Made by a program: the position numbers and the translations under genes. Shown piece after piece: positions 18,467 through 24,814 of a stretch of 64,000 nt of DNA; position 1 is the first letter of the stretch; each line of letters starts with the position of its first letter. Under the pieces are notes generated by a model, which ran no database searches, had not been told where the DNA came from, and saw only the letters and a list, made by a program, of their open reading frames with translations. Origin of the DNA: Paracoccus albus (GTDB taxonomy: Bacteria; Pseudomonadota; Alphaproteobacteria; Rhodobacterales; Rhodobacteraceae); NCBI RefSeq assembly GCF_027913035.1, contig NZ_CP115775.1:1116001-1180000 (forward strand), given 5' to 3'.

Positions 18467-18806
18467 AGAAGCGATTACACCGCAGCAGCGGCGCTGCTGG
18501 GTAGCCTGCCGAAGGCTGACTGGCAGCTCGCCAATCGGGGCTATGACGCCGACTGGTTCCGAGAGGCGTTTAAAGACAAAGGGATACGCGCGTGTACTCC
18601 CGGCCGTAAGCGGCGCAAGAGGGCGGTGAAACACGACGAGCGCCGATAGAAACGCCGCAACCGGATCGAGGTCATGTTCGTTAGCCTCAAAGACTGGAGA
18701 CACTTGGCCACCCGATACGACCGATGCCCGGAAACCTTTTTCTCAGCCATCGCTCTCGCCGCAACCGTCCTCTTCTGGGTATGATAAAGAACGAGTCTGG
18801 AGCCTA

Positions 18807-19672
18807 GGCTCGAGACCCATTGATTTCGCGCGAACTGCGTGCTTCACCGTTCGAGAATGGAGCGGTGAACATGTCTGATCTCTTCTGGCTGAGCGATGCT
18901 CAGATGGCGCGTCTTGAGCCCTATTTCCCGAAGTCCCACGGCAAGCCGCGCGTCGATGATCGTCGTGTGCTGAGCGGGATTATCTTCATCAACCGCAATG
19001 GGTTGCGCTGGCGCGACGCACCTGCGGAATACGGCCCGCACAAAACGCTCTACAACCGCTGGAAGCGGTGGAGTGATAAGGGCGTTTTCGCGCAGATTAT
19101 GGCCGGCGAACACTGTGAGAGGAAGACGGTCATGATTAACGCCACCTATCTGAAGGCGCACCGGACCGTGACCAGCATGGCCGTGAGTTCGGAGGATTAG
19201 AAAACAGTCCAGTGGACTGTTTTCCCGACGAACGGGGGCGTGGACGCCTGATCGGCCGAACCAAGGGCGGCATGAATACCAAACTGCATGCCATTTGCGA
19301 CAGCCAGGGGCGCCCGCTCAATCTGTTCGTCACCGCCGGTCAGGTCAGCGACTACATCGGCGCACGGGCATTGCTCGGCAGCCTGCCGGATGTCGATTGG
19401 CTGCTCGGCGATCGGAGCTATGATGCCGACTGGTTCAGGGAAGCATTGAAAGACAAAGGGATACGCGCGTGGTATCCCCGGTCGAAAGCAGCGCAAGAAA
19501 ACTGTGAAGTACGACAAGCGCCGATACAAACGGCGCAACCGCATCGAAATCATGTTCGGCAGGCTGAAGGACCGGCGACGTGTCGCGACACGGTATGACC
19601 GGTGCGCAAAGGTCTTCCTCTCGGCAATCGCACTCGCAGCAACCGTCATCTGTTGGCTATGAGTCCTGACCC
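18807..19672 (+). mobile_element. IS5-family (IS427-type) element, copy 2
   Basis: An 866-base element in tandem with copy 1. The left end GGCTCGAGACCC directly follows the shared TA (18805-18806); the right end GTCCTGACCC is followed by TA at 19673-19674. The right end is the inverted match of copy 1's left end (GGTCAGGAC), while the two inner ends mirror each other (GAGCC-TA-GGCTC). The transposase frame is broken. Confidence 0.8.
18871..19662 (+). pseudogene. IS427-type transposase, copy 2, frameshifted
   Basis: ATG 18871 begins MSDLFWLSDAQMARLEPYF and continues through GLRWRDAPAEYGPHKTLYNRW to a stop at 19198. The second half lies in another frame (RTKGGMNTKLHAICDSQ, then GQVSDYIGARALLGSLP and DRSYDADWFREAL). 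The first break could be the programmed frameshift known in this group. A second frame change near 19480 (after IRAWYP), needed to reach the typical ending RLKDRRRVATRYDRC, is best read as damage. Confidence 0.8.
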
Positions 19673-19738
19673 TAATTCATCTGCCGATACGGCGAAAGGC
19701 AGCGCTGCCGCAATTGCCGCAAAAACCAACTGGCGCAT
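19673..19738 (-). pseudogene. Signal-peptide fragment cut by IS427-type copy 2
   Basis: On the minus strand, ATG 19738 opens MRQLVFAAIAAALPFAVSADE, a good Sec signal peptide with an Ala-X-Ala-like cleavage region, and runs straight into the right end of the IS. Continuing across the IS pair into 16546-16470 gives only a few further residues. This looks like the start of an exported-protein gene destroyed by the insertion. No ribosome site is evident, so the original start may be lost. Confidence 0.45.
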
Positions 19739-19827
19739 AACTGGGTATCTGTTTCAAGATCGACATCAACAAAGTCAACTTCCGCTTGAGTGTGCGGCAG
19801 TCCAAAGTGCTCACAAAATGTTGGCAT
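19675..19827 (-). pseudogene. Truncated unknown protein start
   Basis: ATG 19827, preceded by AGGTGG at a suitable spacing, opens MPTFCEHFGLPHTQAEVDFV followed by DVDLETDTQL, which reads as genuine protein. After about residue 30 the frame turns into Arg/Gln-rich sequence overlapping the signal-peptide fragment in another frame, so the gene appears truncated at a junction near 19740. The N-terminus is not securely recognised. The start overlaps the end of the broken upstream frame. Confidence 0.4.
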
Positions 19828-20035
19828 ATTCCACCTGACGACAACTATAGATGGTAGTGTCTATCTTTTTCTCGCATATGCCAAGAAGAAGTTGCGCATT
19901 TGGATGTGCCAGTGCCGCATCGGTTTCTGCATTGCGTATTGATCAGGTGCCGTTCAACGAGCGCCGACGTGAGGTTTGCCCCTTTCGATACCATTCGATC
20001 ACGGTTTCGACTTGGATGTTGGGGTCGTTCCCCAT

Positions 20036-20479
20036 CTATTCTTCGATGTAGCGCACCGCGCCAGCCTTTCGCCCGCTAACCACCGGGCCACCGGGTCGAT
20101 CAGGGTCGATCCACGCGCTGATGATCGCATAGACGGATTCCGGGTGATGATCGGGCCATTGCTCCCCGACGATGCCGAGGGCTGCATGTGCGGATGCGGG
20201 CGACAAGCTGCCGCGTGGACCAAGGTCCGCGAGAATCTTGCCAGCTACACTGCGGAGATAGTCCGACACCCAAGTCGGCAATGGCTGTGCTGGATCGTGC
20301 CGTTCGAGATATTCCCAAGCTCGAACTGCGACCTCCCGTGAGTGACGCCTGCCGCTGGGCGCACCGGTGGCATCGTCGCTGTCCATGGGCCTTTCAGGCT
20401 GGAACTCGGAGGGTTCCAGCTCGAACACGGCAAGCTCTTGGGGCGTCAGCTTGTTAGGTTCGCGCCCCTGCTGCCCCAT
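20036..20479 (-). CDS. Hypothetical protein, probably the first part of a broken gene
   Basis: 147 residues, no recognised domain. The first 45 residues are acidic and low in hydrophobics. A helical part follows (VRAWEYLERHDPAQPLPTWV, then SDYLRSVAGKILADLGP and HPESVYAIISAWIDPD). The stop is TAG, immediately followed in the same frame by ATGGGGAAC and a plausible continuation (MGNDPNIQVETVIEWYRKG). Two further frame changes then carry coding-like sequence to about 19811. I infer an originally longer gene (about 220 residues) with a nonsense codon and frameshifts. It diverges from the small gene pair at 20576. Confidence 0.5.
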   Translation of the reverse strand: MGQQGREPNKLTPQELAVFELEPSEFQPERPMDSDDATGAPSGRRHSREVAVRAWEYLERHDPAQPLPTWVSDYLRSVAGKILADLGPRGSLSPASAHAALGIVGEQWPDHHPESVYAIISAWIDPDRPGGPVVSGRKAGAVRYIEE

Positions 20480-20575
20480 GTCCCAGACCTCGCTCTGTAT
20501 GCCAGTTAATCACCACGGCCAGCATCCACTCGGAACGTGGCTACCAAATGGCTTTATACGAAAGGAGCCAATAAT

Positions 20576-20893
20576 ATGACCATCTCACCTGAGGAAAAAA
20601 CCCTCGCATCCATCCAGCAAATGAGCAAGACGCAACTCGCTATGGCGCTTGCGATCATGTCAACACAAATCGACGAGTGTGACGTGTCTTTTGAAGCTGG
20701 CAGTGTTGTCGTCAGAGGACAACGCTTGAATCCGCTAATCGACGAAGATCGAGCGGTGCTTGCCATTCTCATTGCTGACAAAGAGTTTGGCTTTTCTGTC
20801 TCGACTGTCGAGAAATTGGCAAGCGAACTGCGAGATTTGCAAAATGTCTGGTTCGACGCGGCAAACCAGCTCAAGCTGGGGGCGGCAGCATGA
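20576..20893 (+). CDS. Hypothetical protein (105 aa)
   Basis: A small soluble protein without recognised domain, starting MTISPEEKTLASIQQMSKTQ. A strong ribosome site AAAGGAG lies at 20561-20567, so ATG 20576 is preferred over an in-frame upstream ATG at 20537. It is rich in Leu/Ala helices with a central segment SFEAGSVVVRGQRLNPLIDED. The stop overlaps the next gene's ATG by four bases. Codon use is less GC-biased than core neighbours, as expected for the accessory region. Function unknown. Confidence 0.7.
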   Translation: MTISPEEKTLASIQQMSKTQLAMALAIMSTQIDECDVSFEAGSVVVRGQRLNPLIDEDRAVLAILIADKEFGFSVSTVEKLASELRDLQNVWFDAANQLKLGAAA

Positions 20894-21081
20894 CCGACAA
20901 TCACACAGACGAGCGTGCACTTGCCGAAGTCGAAGCCGCGCAACGCGTGATCAATCACTACATCGGCGAAAACTTTGTGACTGACTTCTGCCGTGACGAA
21001 AAGGGCTTCCTCGGCTTCTGCTATGATCCGCAGTGTTTCGCGGATCGTGCAAAACGCTTGGCTGACGGCGGCACTGCCTAA
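20890..21081 (+). CDS. Hypothetical protein (63 aa)
   Basis: A 63-residue acidic protein coupled by a 4-base overlap (ATGA) to the upstream 105-residue gene. The sequence begins MTDNHTDERALAEVEAAQRV and later has CYDPQCFADRAKRLADGG; it has three Cys but no clear metal motif. No family is recognised. The pair may be cargo of a former mobile element beside tRNA-Asn. A GC-rich terminator-like hairpin lies 40 bases beyond its stop. Confidence 0.65.
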   Translation: MTDNHTDERALAEVEAAQRVINHYIGENFVTDFCRDEKGFLGFCYDPQCFADRAKRLADGGTA

Positions 21082-21120
21082 TGTTGTAGAGTTGTTGCAG
21101 AGCCTGCCGAAAACGACGAA

Positions 21121-21140
21121 GGCCGCCCCAGTGGGCGGCC
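21121..21140. terminator. GC-rich hairpin between small genes and tRNA-Asn
   Basis: Perfect 8-bp stem GGCCGCCC/GGGCGGCC with loop CAGT. TATATCGTGTTGT follows on the plus strand, and A-rich sequence precedes it, which gives T's for the minus strand. It could stop transcription from both the small gene pair and the tRNA. Confidence 0.6.
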
Positions 21141-21169
21141 TATATCGTGTTGTAATCTCTAAGAAATTA

Positions 21170-21244
21170 TGGCTCCGGCGGTAGGGATCGAACCTACGAC
21201 CAATTGATTAACAGTCAACTGCTCTACCGCTGAGCTACGCCGGA
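21170..21244 (-). tRNA. tRNA-Asn (anticodon GTT)
   Basis: Read on the minus strand: acceptor TCCGGCG pairs with CGCCGGA, followed by discriminator G and an encoded CCA. The D-arm has AGCTCAGCGGTAGAGC. The anticodon loop CTGTTAATC gives GTT for Asn, and the T-arm has GGTTCGATCCC. All four stems close. Its 3' end faces the accessory region, the orientation expected if an element once integrated at this tRNA. Confidence 0.96.
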
Positions 21245-21305
21245 ACACGGGGGGCGATATAGCAACCTGTTTCGGCAGCGTCCAGAGGGGTTCGTCGGAA
21301 AAGTT

Positions 21306-22145
21306 TCATGGAAGTGAAAAAAGAGTTGTCGGTGTAATCGGGGCATCGGTGACCAGAACGCCCAGCTCTGCCATCGCGATCAGGTGAGCCAGCACATTGC
21401 GAGCGGCAGCAGGCAACAGTTGGGGTGGAACGTCATATATCGTTTGGGCGATTGTGGCGGCATCGGAAGGACCGCTTCTGAGGGCGCCCAGTATCTGGGC
21501 GCTTCGCTGTCGGCGGTGAAGCCTCAATTCCGCGATTCGCGATGCCGGGTCGTCGACGGGCTGCCCGTGTGCCGGAAACAGTTTTCTGAGCTGCAGCGAT
21601 TCGATCCTGTCGAGGCTGCGGAAATAATCGACCAGATCCCCATCGGGCGGAGAAATCAGGGTAGAGGACCAGCCCAGAATGATATCGCCGCAAAACAGCT
21701 GGTCATCCCAAAGATAGGACAGATGGTTGCCCATATGGCCAGGCGTGTGAACGGCGCGCAGCATCCAGCCTTCGCCTTCGACAACATCGCCGTCGCGCAG
21801 CAGTTGGTCGGGACGAAAGTCAGTGTCCCGCCCCTCGCCGCCGCCGGCAGTCTCGACCAATGTTTCCATCACGGCGGAGCGCCCTGCATCTGCGCGACCG
21901 AGAGCCAGAATCGGGGCTCCCGCCTCTTTCGCCAATGCGGCGGCACCTTCGGAGTGGTCCAGATGAGCATGTGTCACCAGGATATGGCTGATCCTGCCCT
22001 GTCCTGCCTCAAGGATTGCCTGCCGGTGTGACAGGATATCTGGGCCGGGGTCGATGATGGCGATGCGGGTCTGTCCCAGCAGAAATGTGTTCGTTCCCGA
22101 ACCTGTCAGGGGGGAGGGGTTGGGGGCAAGTATCGTCTGAAGCAT
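21306..22145 (-). CDS. MBL-fold metallo-hydrolase (LACTB2-like)
   Basis: A 279-residue metallo-beta-lactamase-fold hydrolase. The metal motif is THAHLDHSEGA, with further His in HTPGHMGNHLSYL, Asp in CGDIILG and His in FPAHGQPV. A C-terminal winged-helix-like segment (about 215-279, ILGALRSGPSDAATIAQTIY) is as in LACTB2/RNase-like MBL proteins. The substrate is unknown; hydrolysis of thioesters or nucleic acids is known in relatives. ATG 22145 is the natural start. It is divergent from the sensor kinase gene, 61 bases apart. Confidence 0.9.
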   Translation of the reverse strand: MLQTILAPNPSPLTGSGTNTFLLGQTRIAIIDPGPDILSHRQAILEAGQGRISHILVTHAHLDHSEGAAALAKEAGAPILALGRADAGRSAVMETLVETAGGGEGRDTDFRPDQLLRDGDVVEGEGWMLRAVHTPGHMGNHLSYLWDDQLFCGDIILGWSSTLISPPDGDLVDYFRSLDRIESLQLRKLFPAHGQPVDDPASRIAELRLHRRQRSAQILGALRSGPSDAATIAQTIYDVPPQLLPAAARNVLAHLIAMAELGVLVTDAPITPTTLFSLP

Positions 22146-22206
22146 TGTCGCGGGTTTTCCTCGGCAGTGTCAGTGACTAACTTAGCCGTGCGGCACAGGG
22201 GGCGCC

Positions 22207-23559
22207 ATGCGAAACGGAACCGACTTCAACTGGCTGAAACGCCTCATGCCACGCGGGCTTTACGGTCGGGCGGTGCTGATCCTGCTTTTGCCTGTCTTTA
22301 CGGTCGTTCTGGTCGTCACCGTCATGTTCTTTCAGCGCCACTTTGACGATGTCACGCGGCAGATGACGCGCGGCGTTGCGGAAGAAGTGGCTTTTGTTGC
22401 GAGAAATCTCGATCAGGGGCCGGATGCGGCCGCTGCAATGGAAAGCGCTGAATGGATCGCGCGCAATCTCGGCCTTGATCTTGAAGTTCCGGGCGGCCCG
22501 GTGAACGAGACGCGCCTGTTCTATGACTTTTCGGGGCGCATTGTCGCGGATGAACTGCGTGACCAGCTTCCGGGTTTGCGCGTCGTCGAACTGGGCGACA
22601 TCAAGCAGGTCCGACTGGGGATGGCGGGGCAGCAGGGCAACTATGTTCTTGGCTTTGAACGCAGCCGGGTCAGTGCATCTAATCCGCATCAGCTGTTGGT
22701 CCTGCTGGGTTTTACAGCGGCGCTGATGACGGTTATTGCCGGAATATTCCTGCGCAACCAACTCAGACCGATCCGGCGGCTTGCCAAGGCTGCAGAGGAT
22801 TACGGACGGGGCAGGGTGACGCCCTACCGACCGGGCGGCGCGATGGAAATTCGCAGCGCGGGCACGGCCTTTCTGGATATGCGCAACCGGCTTGAGCGTC
22901 TGGCGGAACAGCGGGGCATGATGCTGAGCGGGATCAGCCATGATCTGCGCACGCCCCTGACGCGGCTGCAACTGTCGCTGTCCATGCTTTCACCTGATGT
23001 AGAGCCGGACGAAGAAGAGATTGCGGCGATGCGGCGCGACCTTGACGAGATGTCCGGGATGATCAACGCATTCCTCGCCTTCGCCCGTGACGCAGCGCAG
23101 GATATGGGTGCCGCCGAAGAGGTTGCGATCCTGCCCTTTATGCAGCGTATCATCGAAGACGCCGCGCGAACCGGGCAAGAGATCGAGTTTCGTGCTGACG
23201 ATATCACCGCCGCCGACAGTGCCACGTTCCGGCCCGATCTTTTGCGCCGGTCCATTGAAAATCTGATCGGTAATGCCGGGCGATATGCACGGCATATACG
23301 CATCATTGCCGCAGCCGGTCCGCGCGCGATACGTATCAGCGTCGAAGATGATGGGCCGGGCATTCCCGAGGATAAGCTGGAAGAGGCAATGCGCCCATTC
23401 AGCAGACTGGACCCGGCCCGTTCGCGGAACCGGGGCGAGGGGACAGGGCTGGGACTGGCCATCGCGGCCGATACGGCGCGGATGCTGGGTGGCCAGCTTC
23501 GCCTTGGCCGCAGCGCCGATCTGGGGGGATTGCGGGCCGAGATAGCGTTCCCGCGCTGA
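22207..23559 (+). CDS. EnvZ-like sensor histidine kinase
   Basis: A 450-residue inner-membrane histidine kinase. It has helix 1 at about 20-40, a periplasmic domain of about 120 residues, helix 2 near 160-185 (LLVLLGFTAALMTVIAGIF) and a HAMP linker. HisKA follows, with acceptor His in GISHDLRTPLTRLQLSLS, and a HATPase domain with NLIGNAGRYA, DDGPGIP and GEGTGLGLAIA. This is the OmpR-partner type. No response regulator gene is adjacent in this window, which is unusual for EnvZ/OmpR pairs. The signal is unknown. Confidence 0.9.
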   Translation: MRNGTDFNWLKRLMPRGLYGRAVLILLLPVFTVVLVVTVMFFQRHFDDVTRQMTRGVAEEVAFVARNLDQGPDAAAAMESAEWIARNLGLDLEVPGGPVNETRLFYDFSGRIVADELRDQLPGLRVVELGDIKQVRLGMAGQQGNYVLGFERSRVSASNPHQLLVLLGFTAALMTVIAGIFLRNQLRPIRRLAKAAEDYGRGRVTPYRPGGAMEIRSAGTAFLDMRNRLERLAEQRGMMLSGISHDLRTPLTRLQLSLSMLSPDVEPDEEEIAAMRRDLDEMSGMINAFLAFARDAAQDMGAAEEVAILPFMQRIIEDAARTGQEIEFRADDITAADSATFRPDLLRRSIENLIGNAGRYARHIRIIAAAGPRAIRISVEDDGPGIPEDKLEEAMRPFSRLDPARSRNRGEGTGLGLAIAADTARMLGGQLRLGRSADLGGLRAEIAFPR

Positions 23560-23708
23560 CTTCTGGAACGTGATTGGACAAGCGTCTGGCCGAATGGAAT
23601 TCACAGACCGCCGGGACAAAGCGGTGCCTATGGTTGTCACGACTTGCGATGGGTGAAGTGGGGTCCCATATACTGCCTTAGTCCCCAGCATTTGCGGGGC
23701 GAGTATTG

Positions 23709-23737
23709 TTGACAGCCCAGCCGATTCCGCCTATAGC
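23709..23737 (+). promoter_or_regulatory. Sigma-70 promoter for the str operon
   Basis: TTGACA (23709-23714), a 17-base spacer and TATAGC (23732-23737). Predicted transcript start is near 23744, giving a leader of about 200 bases before rpsL. Confidence 0.75.
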
Positions 23738-23819
23738 CCGCCCGATCCGATGGGTTCTTCGCCCTCGGGATCCAGAACCAGATGGTCGAATTCAGGCCAA
23801 GCGCCTGGATTTACTGGAT

Positions 23820-23863
23820 AGCCCCTCCGCCCCCGCATGGGAACGGAAGGGCTTTGGCTTTTT
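23820..23863 (+). terminator. Terminator-like hairpin in the rpsL leader
   Basis: Stem AGCCCCTCCG/CGGAAGGGCT (9 of 10 pairs) with a 14-base loop, followed by TTGGCTTTTT. It lies about 80 bases downstream of the predicted start and 80 bases before rpsL, so it could attenuate the operon or end a short leader RNA. Confidence 0.6.
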
Positions 23864-23941
23864 GCGATTCGCGCAATTGGCCGTCGAGAAGTGGCGCATC
23901 CGGCCGGGTGCGAGTATTGACAGAGCAAGACGGGGAACCGA

Positions 23942-24313
23942 ATGCCTACGATTCAACAGCTGATCCGCAAACCGCGGCAGCCCAAGGTGCAGCGCTCGAA
24001 ATCGCAGCACCTCCAAGGATGTCCGCAAAAACGCGGCGTCTGCACGCGCGTCTACACCACGACGCCGAAGAAACCGAACTCTGCTATGCGTAAGGTCGCC
24101 AAGGTGCGCCTGACGAATGGCTTTGAGGTCATTTCCTACATTCCGGGCGAAAAGCACAACCTGCAGGAACACTCTGTTGTTCTGATCCGCGGTGGTCGTG
24201 TGAAAGACCTTCCGGGTGTCCGCTACCACATCCTGCGCGGTGTGCTGGATACCCAGGGCGTCAAGGATCGTCGCCAGCGTCGTTCGAAATACGGCGCCAA
24301 GCGTCCGAAGTAA
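23942..24313 (+). CDS. rpsL: 30S ribosomal protein S12
   Basis: Decoding-centre protein of the small subunit, 123 residues, standard length. The family start [15 protein letters not shown] and the conserved loops [20 protein letters not shown] and [16 protein letters not shown] are present. Lys43 in the PKKPN loop appears as the wild-type streptomycin-sensitive residue. It is the first gene of the str operon, 12 bases ahead of rpsG. The leader contains a terminator-like hairpin that may regulate it. Confidence 0.98.
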   Translation: MPTIQQLIRKPRQPKVQRSKSQHLQGCPQKRGVCTRVYTTTPKKPNSAMRKVAKVRLTNGFEVISYIPGEKHNLQEHSVVLIRGGRVKDLPGVRYHILRGVLDTQGVKDRRQRRSKYGAKRPK

Positions 24314-24796
<483 letters not shown>

Positions 24797-24814
24797 CCGG
24801 AAGGAAGGCCCATT

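Larger units (their letters stand above)
17083..18469 (+). mobile_element. IS1111-type (IS110 family) insertion sequence
   Basis: About 1387 bases nested in the IS427-type copy 1. It carries perfect 14-bp subterminal inverted repeats at 17090-17103 and 18453-18466, placed 7 and 3 bases from the ends, which is the spacing I associate with the IS1111 group. The AG dinucleotide at 17083-17084 is repeated at 18470-18471, so the exact boundary is ambiguous by two bases. It encodes one intact transposase and has a short left and a long (270-base) right non-coding end. Confidence 0.85.
16609..18784 (+). pseudogene. IS427-type transposase, copy 1, interrupted
   Basis: The reading frame from ATG 16609 encodes a DDE transposase start (MSDLFWRTDAQMALPEPYF, then DRRVLNGIIFINRNGL). 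It runs to about 17082, where the IS1111-type element enters. It resumes after 18470 (DYTAAAALLGSLPKADWQL, ANRGYDADWFREAFKDKGI) and ends at 18784 after FFSAIALAATVLFWV. Apart from the insertion, an in-frame TAG at about 18647 (after KHDERR) replaces what is a Tyr codon in copy 2. The catalytic parts are therefore separated and damaged. Confidence 0.85.
16547..18804 (+). mobile_element. IS5-family (IS427-type) element, copy 1, split by an IS1111-type insertion
   Basis: Left end starts GGTCAGGACCC after a TA at 16545-16546; the right end is GTCTGGAGCC, before a TA at 18805-18806 shared with copy 2. Removing the nested element leaves about 872 bases, close to the 866 of copy 2. Both copies share the lead ACCCATTGATTTCG and a transposase starting MSDLFW. 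The transposase is broken, so the copy is not autonomous. Confidence 0.8.
23560..23941 (+). other. Leader and promoter region of the str operon
   Basis: About 380 bases without a convincing gene. It holds a near-consensus promoter (23709-23737), an alternative TATACT -10 near 23672 with a poor -35 spacing, a small CCCC/GGGG hairpin near 23690, and a terminator-like hairpin at 23820-23863 inside the predicted leader. Short open frames cross it in two phases but none has a recognisable product. Confidence 0.6.

Noticed and set aside
18871..19598. Copy 2 IS427-type transposase as an active ORFA/ORFB pair with programmed frameshift
   Set aside because: One shift could be programmed, but a second frame change near 19480 is also needed to complete the conserved C-terminus.
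23782..24093. Short leader frame with Trp/Tyr residues as a peptide attenuator before rpsL
   Set aside because: It runs into rpsL in another phase, lacks a run of regulatory codons, and the downstream gene is not amino-acid biosynthetic.
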